Shown here piece by piece: positions 43,021 to 51,292 of a stretch of 64,000 bases of DNA (its first letter is position 1; each line of letters starts with the position of its first letter). Location of the stretch: positions 2,914,001 through 2,978,000 of the forward strand of contig NZ_CP009455.1 of the NCBI RefSeq assembly GCF_000759535.1. Direction: 5' to 3'. This stretch comes from Pseudomonas cremoricolorata (GTDB lineage: Bacteria > Pseudomonadota > Gammaproteobacteria > Pseudomonadales > Pseudomonadaceae). Below the pieces are notes generated by a model, which did no database searches, had not been told where the DNA came from, and saw nothing but the letters and a program-made list of their open reading frames with translations. A program made the position numbers and the translations under genes.

Positions 43021-44738
43021 CCAGGACCAAATACACCAACGTCGACAAGGCGATGGTGTGGGCGAAGTCCGTCATCAAGGGCAAGTTTCCGGCGTGCCGC
43101 TACATCCATCAGGCGATCGAGCGACATTTCGAGGACATCGCGGCCAGCAAGTCCAAGAGCTACCCCTACAAGTTCGATGCAGCCAAGGCCGAGAAGAAGT
43201 TGCGGCTCATGCAGCTGCTGCCGCACACCAAGGGCGAGTGGGCGTTCAAGCGGCAGCTGATCACCCTTGAGCCTTGGCAGTTGTTCGGCCTGGCCTGCAC
43301 GTTCGGTTGGGTGCGCAAGAAAGGCGGGTACCGCCGCTTCCGCGAAAGCTACTGGGAAGTGCCACGCAAGAACGGCAAGTCGGTGATCGCCGCCGGCGTC
43401 GGCATCAGTATGTTCACCGCCGACAACGAGTTCGGCGCCGAGGTGTACTCAGGCGCCACCACGGAGAAGCAAGCGTGGGAGGTGTTCCGGCCGGCCCGGC
43501 TGATGGTCAGCCGCTCGCCGATGCTGATCGAGGCGGCCGGTATCGAGGTCAACGCCTCAAACCTGAACATTCCGTCCAACGGCAGCCGCTTCGAACCATT
43601 GATCGGCAACCCTGGCGACGGTGCTTCACCGTCCTGCGCCATCATCGACGAATTCCACGAACACGATACCGCCGCCCAGTACGACACCATGCTCACCGGC
43701 ATGGGCGCCCGTCGACAGCCGCTGATGTTCATCATCACTACGGCCGGTCCAAACATCGCGGGGCCGTGTTATGACAAGCGCCGCCAGGTCATTGAGATGC
43801 TGAACAGAACTGTCCCTGACGACGAGTTGTTCGGCTACATCTGGACCCTGGATGAGGGTGACGACTGGACCGACCCGAAAAATCTGGCCAAGGCCAACCC
43901 CTGCATAGGGGTGTCGGTATTCCAAGAGTATCTGGAGAGCATGCTGGCCAAGGCGCTCCGGTCAGCGCGATTTACAAACACCTTCAAGACTAAGCACCTG
44001 AACCTTTGGGTGAGCGCGAAAACCGGCTTCTTCAACATGGAGAGCTGGAAGGCCTGCGAGGACAAGTCGCTCACGCTCGAGCAGTTCGAGGGCCAGGAGT
44101 GGGTGGCAGGCTTCGACCTGGCGCGCAAGCTGGACATGAACTCGCGGGCGCGTCTGTTCTGGCGGGAGATCGACGGGAAGATTCACTACTACAGCGTGGC
44201 CCCGGCCTTCTGGGTACCGGAAGACACGGCCAACGACGTGGACAACAAACGCATGACCGAGCGCTTCCAGGCCTGGGTAAATACCGGCCACCTCACGGCC
44301 ACGCCCGGCGCCGAGGTGGATTACCGGGAAATCCTCGAAGACACTAAGGAAGCCAACAAGCTGGCGCCGATCAGGGAAAGCCCTATCGACCCACACGGCG
44401 CCACTGGCCTGAGCCACGACCTGGACGACGAAGGCTTCAACCCGATCACCATCACCCAGAACTACACCAACATGTCCGACGGCATGAAGGAACTGGAGGC
44501 GGCGATCGAGGCGGGGCGCTTCCACCATGACGGCAACCCGATCATGACCTGGTGCATCGGCAACGTGATCGGCAAAAACCTGCCTGGCAACGACGATGTG
44601 GTGCGCCCTATCAAGCAGGGCGACGACAACAAGATCGACGGCGCGGTTGCGCTGATCATGACAATAGGCCGAATCCTTGCAAATGCGCAGCCGCAGGGTT
44701 CTGTCGACGACTTTCTCTCTCGACCGATGAGCATGTAA
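43017..44738 (+). CDS. Terminase large subunit
   Basis: 573 aa. ATPase with Walker A-like PRKNGKS (116-122) and Walker [10 protein letters not shown] (about 207-215). The nuclease half includes [12 protein letters not shown] (first Asp) and a C-terminal acidic [10 protein letters not shown]97-type. Its stop overlaps the portal start by one base (TAATG). Confidence 0.95.
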   Translation: MTRTKYTNVDKAMVWAKSVIKGKFPACRYIHQAIERHFEDIAASKSKSYPYKFDAAKAEKKLRLMQLLPHTKGEWAFKRQLITLEPWQLFGLACTFGWVRKKGGYRRFRESYWEVPRKNGKSVIAAGVGISMFTADNEFGAEVYSGATTEKQAWEVFRPARLMVSRSPMLIEAAGIEVNASNLNIPSNGSRFEPLIGNPGDGASPSCAIIDEFHEHDTAAQYDTMLTGMGARRQPLMFIITTAGPNIAGPCYDKRRQVIEMLNRTVPDDELFGYIWTLDEGDDWTDPKNLAKANPCIGVSVFQEYLESMLAKALRSARFTNTFKTKHLNLWVSAKTGFFNMESWKACEDKSLTLEQFEGQEWVAGFDLARKLDMNSRARLFWREIDGKIHYYSVAPAFWVPEDTANDVDNKRMTERFQAWVNTGHLTATPGAEVDYREILEDTKEANKLAPIRESPIDPHGATGLSHDLDDEGFNPITITQNYTNMSDGMKELEAAIEAGRFHHDGNPIMTWCIGNVIGKNLPGNDDVVRPIKQGDDNKIDGAVALIMTIGRILANAQPQGSVDDFLSRPMSM

Positions 44739-46009
44739 TGGCAGATACCGACTACAGCATTGACCTGCGCACCCGCAGCCCCTTCTGGGCGCGCATGGCG
44801 AGCTTCTTCGTCGGCGGCCGCCTTGTATCGCCGGAAAAGGGCTCTCAAACCGGACCTGTATCTGCCTCCGGGGTGGTAGGTGACTCAGTTGTGAGCGACG
44901 AGCGTTCGCTCCAGATATCTACGGTTTTTGCCTGCGTGCGCTTGATCTCTACCGTGACTGCAGGGCTGCCGCTGGATGTTTTCGAGACCAAGGGCGATGA
45001 CCGCCTGAAGGTCGGGATGGATAATCCACTGGCCCGACTTCTTCGCTTCAGCCCGAACCAGTTCATGACCGCGGTGGAATTCCGCGAAGCCATGACCATG
45101 CAGCTCTGTTTCTACGGTAACGCCTACGCGCTGATCGAGCGCAACAGCGTAGGTGACGTGATCAGCCTGATGCCGCTGATGTCCGTCAACATGGACGTGC
45201 GCCTGGATAACAAGCGCGTTGTGTACCGGTACCGCCGGGACAGTGAATACGCTGACTTCAAAGCGTCGGAAATCTTCCACCTCAAGGGCTTCGGTTTCAA
45301 CGGCCTGGTCGGTTTGTCGCCGATCGCCTTCGCCGCGAAGACCACTGGCGTGGCAGTCGCTATGGAGGATCAGCAGCGGGACTTCTATGCCAACGGCGCC
45401 AAGTCGCCCCAGTTGCTGATGACAGGCGAAGGGAAGGTGCTTAACAAGGAACAGCGCGCCCAAGTCGAGGAGAATTTCAAGGAGATTTCCGGAGGCCCGG
45501 TCAAAAAGCGGCTCTGGGTTCTGGAGGGCGGGTTTACCACCCAGGCCATCGGTGTCAGCCCCCAAGACGCGGAGACGATGACGGCACGCAAGTTTCAGGT
45601 GAGCGAGCTGGCCAGGTTCTTCGGCGTGCCGCCGCACCTGGTGGGCGACGTGGAGAAGTCCACCAGCTGGGGCACTGGCATCGAGCAGCAGAACCTCGGC
45701 TTCCTGCAGTACACGCTGTCGCCCTACCTCAACCGCTGGGAGTACGCCATAGAACGCTGGCTACTCAAGCCTGGCGACGTTGGGCGGTATCACGCCGAAC
45801 ACAACATTGACGGCCTGCTTCGTGGTGACTCCGCTGCGCGGGCGTCCTTCATGGGCACCCTGGCTGACAAAGGGCTGCGGACCATCAACGAGTTGCGCAG
45901 GTTGGACAACATGCCGCCCCTACCTGGCGGTGACGTAGCCACGCGGCAATCGCAGAACGTGCCCATTACTCAACTCGGCAAACCAGACCCCGCATCCAGC
46001 GGGGTTTGA
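44738..46009 (+). CDS. Portal protein (HK97 family)
   Basis: 423 aa from ATG at 44738. Family landmarks are SLQISTVFACVRLIS, FYGNAYALIER, GLVGLSPI and FGVPPHLVGD. Forms the dodecameric DNA entry ring of the capsid. Confidence 0.95.
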   Translation: MADTDYSIDLRTRSPFWARMASFFVGGRLVSPEKGSQTGPVSASGVVGDSVVSDERSLQISTVFACVRLISTVTAGLPLDVFETKGDDRLKVGMDNPLARLLRFSPNQFMTAVEFREAMTMQLCFYGNAYALIERNSVGDVISLMPLMSVNMDVRLDNKRVVYRYRRDSEYADFKASEIFHLKGFGFNGLVGLSPIAFAAKTTGVAVAMEDQQRDFYANGAKSPQLLMTGEGKVLNKEQRAQVEENFKEISGGPVKKRLWVLEGGFTTQAIGVSPQDAETMTARKFQVSELARFFGVPPHLVGDVEKSTSWGTGIEQQNLGFLQYTLSPYLNRWEYAIERWLLKPGDVGRYHAEHNIDGLLRGDSAARASFMGTLADKGLRTINELRRLDNMPPLPGGDVATRQSQNVPITQLGKPDPASSGV

Positions 46010-46020
46010 TCTTTCTGGAG
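45988..46020 (+). terminator. Terminator-like hairpin fused to the protease ribosome-binding site
   Basis: CCCCGC/GCGGGG (45988-45993/45999-46004), TTT, then CTGGAGG before the ATG at 46028. Confidence 0.55.
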
Positions 46021-46027
46021 GCAGCAA

Positions 46028-46687
46028 ATGCCAAGCGTTTGCAAGACCCTGGCCTTCGATCAGGCCGCAATCAAATTCGCCAACGGCGGCGCCCAGGGTG
46101 TTTTCGAGGGCTATGCCAGTGTTTTCGGCGTGGTCGACAGCGACGGGGACATCATTGAGCCAGGAGCCTTTGCGCAGGCGCTCAAATCCCAATCGCGGGC
46201 CGTGGCCATGTTCTTCAACCACCGCCGCAATGAGATCCCGGTGGGCAAGTGGCTCGACCTCGCTGAAGACAGCAAGGGCTTGCATGTTCGTGGCGAGCTC
46301 ACGCCTGGCAACCCGCAGTCCGAGGCCCTGAAGGCGGCGATGATGCACGGGACCGTGGGCGGTATGTCCGTCGGGTTCGGTGCGTCCAAGCAGGACGTCA
46401 CGTCGATTGCCACGGGCTACTCATTTCGGAACGTGTCACGCCTGACCGAGATCAGCGTGTGCACCTTCCCGGCCAACGAATCGGCCACCGTGTCCACGCT
46501 CAAGAGCATGGACACCATCGAAAGCATCCGCGACGCGGAGAACTGGCTGAGAGATTCAGCTGGCCTCTCCAAGTCAGAGGCGCAGGCATTCATTGCCCGC
46601 ATCAAGTCCGCAGTTCGGAGCGAGTCCGAAGGCGGCGACAACATCGCCGCGCTCCTGGAGCGCATCAAAACCTTCCCGAAACTCTGA
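46028..46687 (+). CDS. Prohead protease (HK97 family)
   Basis: 219 aa with the catalytic triad region His65 (FFNHRR), Ser114 (MSVGFG) and Glu141 (RLTEISVCTFPAN). Cleaves the capsid delta domain during head maturation. Confidence 0.94.
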   Translation: MPSVCKTLAFDQAAIKFANGGAQGVFEGYASVFGVVDSDGDIIEPGAFAQALKSQSRAVAMFFNHRRNEIPVGKWLDLAEDSKGLHVRGELTPGNPQSEALKAAMMHGTVGGMSVGFGASKQDVTSIATGYSFRNVSRLTEISVCTFPANESATVSTLKSMDTIESIRDAENWLRDSAGLSKSEAQAFIARIKSAVRSESEGGDNIAALLERIKTFPKL

Positions 46688-46702
46688 ACCGAGGATTTAC
46701 CC

Positions 46703-47866
46703 ATGTCCGAACTTTCTGACGTACAGAAAGCGATCGAAACCGCACAGACCCGCATGCAGGAGCTGTTCGACGCCCAGAAGAACGAAATTCAGCAGAACGG
46801 CGTTATCAGCAAGCAGCTGCAGACCGATCTGACCACCGTACAGGAAGAGCTCAAGACCGCCGGCACTCGCCTGTTCGACATCGAGCAAAAGCTGGCCGGT
46901 GGCAGCCCCGACGACCCGACCAAGCAGAAGAGCTTTGCTGAGCGAACCGCTGAAGATCTGAAAAAGTCCTGGGACGGCAAGTCCTCTGGCAAGGTCGACG
47001 TGAAAAGCTTCGACAAGCAGCTCGGAAGCGGCGCGGCATCTGCCGGCGCCCTGATCCAGCCGCAGGTGAATCCGGGCATTCTGATGCCTGGCCTGCGCCG
47101 GCTGACCATTCGCGACCTGCTGGCCCAGGGTCGTATCAGCTCGAACTCGCTCGAATACGTGCGCGAGAACGTGTTCACCAATAGCGCCGCACCGGTGGCC
47201 GAGGGCAACCTGAAGCCAGAGTCGAACCTGACCTTCACCAAGGAAACGGCCACCGTCAAGACCATCGCTCACTGGATTCAGGCATCGCGCCAGGTGATGG
47301 ACGATGCTCCGATGCTTGAGTCCTACGTCAACAACCGGCTGCTGTTCGGTCTGGCGCTGGTCGAGGAAGGCCAACTGCTCAACGGCGACGGTACCGGCGA
47401 CAACCTGAACGGCCTGAACAAGGTGGCCACCGCCTACGACACCACCCTGACAGTGGCCGGCGATACGCGCGCAGACATGATCGCTCACGCCATCTTCCAG
47501 ACCAGCGAGTCGGAATTCGAGGCGTCCGGGATCATCCTCAACCCGCGCGACTGGCACGCCATCGCGCTGCTCAAGGACGCCGATGGCCGCTACATCTTCG
47601 GCGGTCCGGCTGCCTTCGCAGCCAAGGTCATGTGGGGTCTGCCGGTCGTGGCCACTAAGGCCCAGGCTCAGGGCACGTTCACCGTTGGTGGCTTCGACCT
47701 GGCGTCCCAGGTCTGGGATCGCATGGACGCAACTGTTGAGGTCAGCCGCGAGGATCGCGACAACTTCGTCAAGAACATGCTGACCATCCTCTGCGAAGAG
47801 CGCCTGGCGCTGGCGCACTACCGCCCGAAGGCCATCATCAAGGGCGCATTCCCGGCTGCTGCCTAA
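46703..47866 (+). CDS. Major capsid protein (HK97 fold)
   Basis: 387 aa. The N-terminal about 100 residues are a coiled-coil delta/scaffold domain to be removed by the protease; the rest is the HK97 fold (SAGALIQPQ, ETATVKTIAHWIQASRQ, LNPRDWHAI, GLPVV). The mature part should begin near residue 105-115. Confidence 0.95.
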   Translation: MSELSDVQKAIETAQTRMQELFDAQKNEIQQNGVISKQLQTDLTTVQEELKTAGTRLFDIEQKLAGGSPDDPTKQKSFAERTAEDLKKSWDGKSSGKVDVKSFDKQLGSGAASAGALIQPQVNPGILMPGLRRLTIRDLLAQGRISSNSLEYVRENVFTNSAAPVAEGNLKPESNLTFTKETATVKTIAHWIQASRQVMDDAPMLESYVNNRLLFGLALVEEGQLLNGDGTGDNLNGLNKVATAYDTTLTVAGDTRADMIAHAIFQTSESEFEASGIILNPRDWHAIALLKDADGRYIFGGPAAFAAKVMWGLPVVATKAQAQGTFTVGGFDLASQVWDRMDATVEVSREDRDNFVKNMLTILCEERLALAHYRPKAIIKGAFPAAA

Positions 47867-47907
47867 CCGACTGCGAGGCCGGGGCAGGCAACTGTCCCGG
47901 AGTGACC

Positions 47908-48093
47908 ATGACCAAGATTCGCGCGCTTCGCCAATTCTCCCACTACCACGAAGGAAACTTCGACCAGCACGAAGAGCGCCCAGTGGATGAGGCCACTGCG
48001 GAGGCCCTGGTAGGCATGGAGCTTGCCGAGTACGTCGACGGACCGCCTTCCAAGGATGGGGAAGTGACCACCAAGACGAGCAAGAAGAAATGA
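47908..48093 (+). CDS. Small head-associated protein
   Basis: 61 aa from ATG at 47908 (GGAG upstream). Has a basic C-terminal tail (TTKTSKKK). Sits between capsid and connector genes, where short accessory proteins are common. ATGA-coupled to the next gene. Confidence 0.6.
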   Translation: MTKIRALRQFSHYHEGNFDQHEERPVDEATAEALVGMELAEYVDGPPSKDGEVTTKTSKKK

Positions 48094-48419
48094 AGATAGC
48101 CGCTCAGGACCTAGTGCCCCTGGCGACGATCAAGCTGCATTTGCGAGTAGAAGGCGACTCAGAAGACACGCTGATTGAGCTGTACGCGGAGTCTGCCCTT
48201 GCCTGGGCGCTTTGGTACTGCGACAACCCGAAGCTGGTAGAGCCCGGAGATTTCCCTGCCAGCTTCAAATCAGCGCTCCTGCTGCTTATCGGCCACTCCT
48301 ACGCTAATCGCGAAGCGATCGTCACAGGCACCATCGCTGCGGAGCTGCCCCTGGCGGTCGAGTCCTTGCTCTGGTCGTCTCGCGACTGGTACGGGCCCCG
48401 TGATGAGGTGCGTGTATGA
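48090..48419 (+). CDS. Head-tail connector protein (gp6-like)
   Basis: 109 aa, all-helical, with KLHLRVEGDSEDTLIELYAESAL in parts and the LLIGHSYANREA motif of the QLRG/gp6 connector family. Adaptor ring below the portal. Confidence 0.88.
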   Translation: MKIAAQDLVPLATIKLHLRVEGDSEDTLIELYAESALAWALWYCDNPKLVEPGDFPASFKSALLLLIGHSYANREAIVTGTIAAELPLAVESLLWSSRDWYGPRDEVRV

Positions 48420-48754
48420 GGGCAGGTGACCTTCGGCATCAAGTCGAGATACAGCACAAGGTCGCTTCACGAGACCCGGTGACTTTGGAATTCGGCGAGC
48501 CAGAGTGGCAAGTGCTGGCAAAGGTGTGGGCGCAGATTAACCCCCTATCGGCCCGCGACCTTATTGCCGCTCAGGCTGCTCAGTCCGAGGCGACGGCCCG
48601 GATCGTGATCCGCTATCGACCAGGCGTACTTTCAACAATGCGCATCATTCATCGTGACGAGCTGTACAGCATTGAAGGTCAGCCGTTGGAAGACCCCAAC
48701 TCTGGGCGCGAGTACCTGACGCTGCTGGTTTCGAAAGGGATAAAAGATGGGTGA
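48416..48754 (+). CDS. Head closure protein
   Basis: 112 aa, beta-rich, RAGDLRHQVEIQHKV start and VWAQINPLSARDLIAAQAAQSEATARI in parts: the SPP1 gp16/HK97 gp7-like stopper family. Confidence 0.88.
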   Translation: MRAGDLRHQVEIQHKVASRDPVTLEFGEPEWQVLAKVWAQINPLSARDLIAAQAAQSEATARIVIRYRPGVLSTMRIIHRDELYSIEGQPLEDPNSGREYLTLLVSKGIKDG

Positions 48755-49232
48755 CGGCGTCGATTTCAGCATCATCGGGCTGGACAGCCTGCTGGGGAAG
48801 CTGGACGAGGTGACGTACGACACAAAGCGCAAGGGAGGCCGTGCTGCATTGCGCAAGGCCGCTCAAGTCGTAGTGCTGAAGGCCAAAGCCGGCGCCGAGC
48901 GTATTGATGACAAGGCCACCGGTCGGTCGATAGCCGACAACATCGTGTTGCGATGGAACGGGCGTCTCTTCAAACGCACTGGCGATCTCGGGTTCCGCGT
49001 CGGCGTTCTACACGGCGCCGTGCTCCGGGACGGTGGCGACCTCAGCGCGAATGCGCCGACGCCTCACTGGCGCCTGATCGAGTTCGGTACCGAGAAGATG
49101 GCTGCTGTCCCCTTCATGCGCCCGGCCTTGGCTAACAGCATCAGCGAGGTGACCAACACCTTCGTGTCCGAGTACGAGAAGTCAATCGACCGAGCCATTC
49201 GACGCGCAGCGAGGAGGGCAGCAACCTCATGA
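48747..49232 (+). CDS. HK97 gp10-like tail completion protein
   Basis: 161 aa with GRAALRKAAQVVVLKAKAGA, HWRLIEFGTEKMAAVPFMRPAL in parts, the gp10 family signature. Overlaps its neighbours on both sides. Confidence 0.88.
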   Translation: MGDGVDFSIIGLDSLLGKLDEVTYDTKRKGGRAALRKAAQVVVLKAKAGAERIDDKATGRSIADNIVLRWNGRLFKRTGDLGFRVGVLHGAVLRDGGDLSANAPTPHWRLIEFGTEKMAAVPFMRPALANSISEVTNTFVSEYEKSIDRAIRRAARRAATS

Positions 49233-49597
49233 CACCACCTATCGTGCAAGCCTGCTTGCAGAGCCCTGCTGTGACGGCGCTGCTTGGCTCTGGCACTGAT
49301 ATGCGTCTCTATTCATTCGGGGAGGCAGAGCAGGGCGTTACCAAGCCATACGCCGTCTGGCAGGTCGTCAACGGCAGTCCCGAGAATTACCTGGCGGGTC
49401 GGCCCGATGCCGACGGGATCACGCTGCAGGTCGACATCTACGCCACCACTGGGCAGAAGGCACGCCAAGTCCGGGACGCGATGCGTGACGCAATTGAGCT
49501 TGAGGCCTACATCACCCGCTGGGGCGCTGAAGGTCGAGACCCTGCCACCAACAACTTTCGAGCCAGTTTCGACGTGGATTGGTGGGTATCCCGCTGA
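49229..49597 (+). CDS. DUF3168 tail completion/terminator protein
   Basis: 122 aa. Starts with helical SPAVTALLGSG, then PYAVWQVV, LQVDIYATTGQKARQVRDAM in parts, typical of DUF3168 (lambda gpU-like) proteins that cap the tail tube. Confidence 0.85.
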   Translation: MTPPIVQACLQSPAVTALLGSGTDMRLYSFGEAEQGVTKPYAVWQVVNGSPENYLAGRPDADGITLQVDIYATTGQKARQVRDAMRDAIELEAYITRWGAEGRDPATNNFRASFDVDWWVSR

Positions 49598-49615
49598 ACT
49601 GTCGATCTACCCAAT

Positions 49616-49652
49616 GCCCGCCCAGTGCGGGCTATTTTATTCCTGACTGGAG
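49616..49652 (+). terminator. Terminator-like hairpin fused to the tail-tube ribosome-binding site
   Basis: GCCCGC/GCGGGC (49616-49621/49627-49632), TATTTTATT, then CTGGAG before the ATG at 49660. Confidence 0.55.
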
Positions 49653-49659
49653 ATAACCC

Positions 49660-50157
49660 ATGTCGATGAAAGCCCAGGGCGCCCAGCTCTATGCTTTGGT
49701 GCGGCCTTTGAGTGGCACTGGTAAACGGACTGTGATGGAGGTCGAATGCCTCACCGCGTTCAACCCTGGCGGTTCGCCGGCGGATCAGATCGATGACACC
49801 TGTCTGGCCGACACCGAGCGCAAATACAAAAAGGGCCTGCGAACCCCAGGCCAAGCTACCGCCACCATCCTGGCCGACCCGCGCAATGCGAGCCACGTCC
49901 GCATGTTCCAGCTTTCGCAGGACGATGAGGACGAAGACATCCTCTGGGCACTTGGCTGGTCTGACGGGAAGGACATTGCGCCTACAGCGAATGCCGCCGG
50001 CGATGACTTCGAGTTGCCGAAGACGCGCACCTGGTGCCTGTTCGAAGGCTATGTCGCCGACTTTCCGTTCGACTTCGCAAGCAACACGTCGGTGAGCACC
50101 GCTGCAACCATCCAGCGCTCCGGCAAGCTCAACTGGATCGTTAAGGACCCGGCATGA
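49660..50157 (+). CDS. Major tail (tube) protein
   Basis: 165 aa. [27 protein letters not shown] (in parts) and the C-terminal [12 protein letters not shown] are usual for lambda-like tube proteins. It has its own strong ribosome-binding site behind a hairpin, as expected for a highly made protein. Confidence 0.88.
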   Translation: MSMKAQGAQLYALVRPLSGTGKRTVMEVECLTAFNPGGSPADQIDDTCLADTERKYKKGLRTPGQATATILADPRNASHVRMFQLSQDDEDEDILWALGWSDGKDIAPTANAAGDDFELPKTRTWCLFEGYVADFPFDFASNTSVSTAATIQRSGKLNWIVKDPA

Positions 50158-50624
50158 AACTGACTCTCGACTCACTCAAGAGCTCGGGCTCTTTCACCGG
50201 CCGGCCAGTGGAGAAGGAAATTCACTGGCGGCAGAACGGTGAGGACTACACCGCGACCATCTATGTGCGCCCCCTGGGGTACCAGACCGCGGTGAACGAC
50301 GTGCTGTCCTTCAACGGCAAGCACGACACGATTGCGGGCAAGATCGCTGCGTCTATCTGTGACGAGCACGGCTACCCGGTGTTCAGCAGCCCGCTCGACA
50401 TCACCCATGGTCCGCTCGATCCGGCTGAGTTGGAGAAAGACCCGGATAGCCAGAAGCGCCTCGGCTCTCTCGACGGCGGACTTTCGGTCGCATTGCTGCT
50501 CGCCATTCAGGAGGTCAACGACCTGGGAAAGACCAGGAGCTCACCGAGCTCGACGAGCTCTGGCACGAACTCGTCCTCTGCGGGGTCGGCGGCGCGACGA
50601 TCGCGCAAGCCAAGGAAAACCTGA
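50154..50624 (+). CDS. Tail assembly chaperone G
   Basis: 156 aa in the zero frame. After codon 126 the reading turns into a serine-rich low-complexity tail, the sign that the biologically main long product uses a frameshift. Slippery heptamer GGGAAAG lies at 50525-50531. Confidence 0.88.
   Translation: MKLTLDSLKSSGSFTGRPVEKEIHWRQNGEDYTATIYVRPLGYQTAVNDVLSFNGKHDTIAGKIAASICDEHGYPVFSSPLDITHGPLDPAELEKDPDSQKRLGSLDGGLSVALLLAIQEVNDLGKTRSSPSSTSSGTNSSSAGSAARRSRKPRKT
50525..50531 (+). promoter_or_regulatory. Programmed -1 frameshift site GGGAAAG
   Basis: Codons GGA-AAG in the zero frame form G-GGA-AAG, the same heptamer as in the lambda G/T gene pair. Slipping back one base joins the T-like frame that starts at 50531. 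Confidence 0.85.
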
Positions 50625-50848
50625 GTCTCAGCGAGTTTCGCTCATGGGTGAAATTCCGGGCCCGTCGCGGTTCGATGCATCTGGGTATGCGTGTCGAGCG
50701 GTCAGTAGCGATGCTGGCAGCGCTCACAGCTAACCTGCACCGAGATCCGCAAAAAACACCCCAGCCGTATAGCTGGACAGACTTCGCTCTTCACGAAAAT
50801 GAAGAAGGTCCGATCTCGCTGGCGGATGCCATGGCGACGTGGACGTGA
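50531..50848 (+). CDS. T part of the GT tail assembly chaperone (made by -1 frameshift)
   Basis: 105 codons reached only by the slip at 50525-50531, giving a GT protein of 231 aa. The sequence ([40 protein letters not shown]) is helical and acidic/basic in the manner of the lambda T domain that binds the tape measure. It has no good start codon of its own at the junction. Confidence 0.85.
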   Translation, partial: DQELTELDELWHELVLCGVGGATIAQAKENLSLSEFRSWVKFRARRGSMHLGMRVERSVAMLAALTANLHRDPQKTPQPYSWTDFALHENEEGPISLADAMATWT

Positions 50849-50915
50849 AAGATGCCGGGGTGCGATCAGCGCCGATGTAGTGGTAAATTGCCCAGCCCAA
50901 CAAGGAGCGTGGCTA

Positions 50916-51236
50916 ATGCGGAACATCTTTCTCATCATCTTCATGGCGCTTGCGCTCTCAGCATGCGTAAGCGGGAAACGGATCACCCAGCAGCAGATCG
51001 ATCAAATCAAGGTTGGAGAGACGACGGAGGCGGATGTCGCGGCGATGCTTGGCAAGCCCATGTCATATCAGGTCGAGTCCGATGGGGCTCGATCAGTTGC
51101 CTGGGCCTGGTCGTATGTAGCGTTCGGCGGTGTTCGATCCGGTTCCGAGGTACTGACAGTGACGTTCGGTCCTGACGGAAAAGCTACCAAGTACGGGGTG
51201 GCGAAATACAACTCCCCCAACTTCGGATTCAGGTGA
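50916..51236 (+). CDS. BamE/SmpA-like lipoprotein
   Basis: 106 aa from ATG at 50916 with AAGGAG. Signal peptide with lipobox LSAC, then ITQQQIDQIKVGETTEADVAAMLGKP, in parts, the SmpA/OmlA-type fold. A phage lipoprotein placed between the tail chaperone and the tape measure recalls the superinfection-exclusion lipoproteins of other siphophages that act on the tape measure. Role here inferred. Confidence 0.8.
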   Translation: MRNIFLIIFMALALSACVSGKRITQQQIDQIKVGETTEADVAAMLGKPMSYQVESDGARSVAWAWSYVAFGGVRSGSEVLTVTFGPDGKATKYGVAKYNSPNFGFR

Positions 51237-51255
51237 ATCCATTTCTTGAAATCAG

Positions 51256-51288
51256 CCCGCCTTGAGCGGGTTTTTTTATGCCCGGAGG
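51256..51288 (+). terminator. Terminator-like hairpin fused to the tape-measure ribosome-binding site
   Basis: CCCGC/GCGGG (51256-51260/51266-51270), seven T, then CGGAGG before the ATG at 51293. Confidence 0.7.
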
Positions 51289-51292
51289 AAAG

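Noticed and set aside
50332-50733. The +1 frame across the G/T junction, 133 codons
   Set aside because: Arginine-rich nonsense sequence; the -1 frame gives the T-like domain and matches the slippery site.
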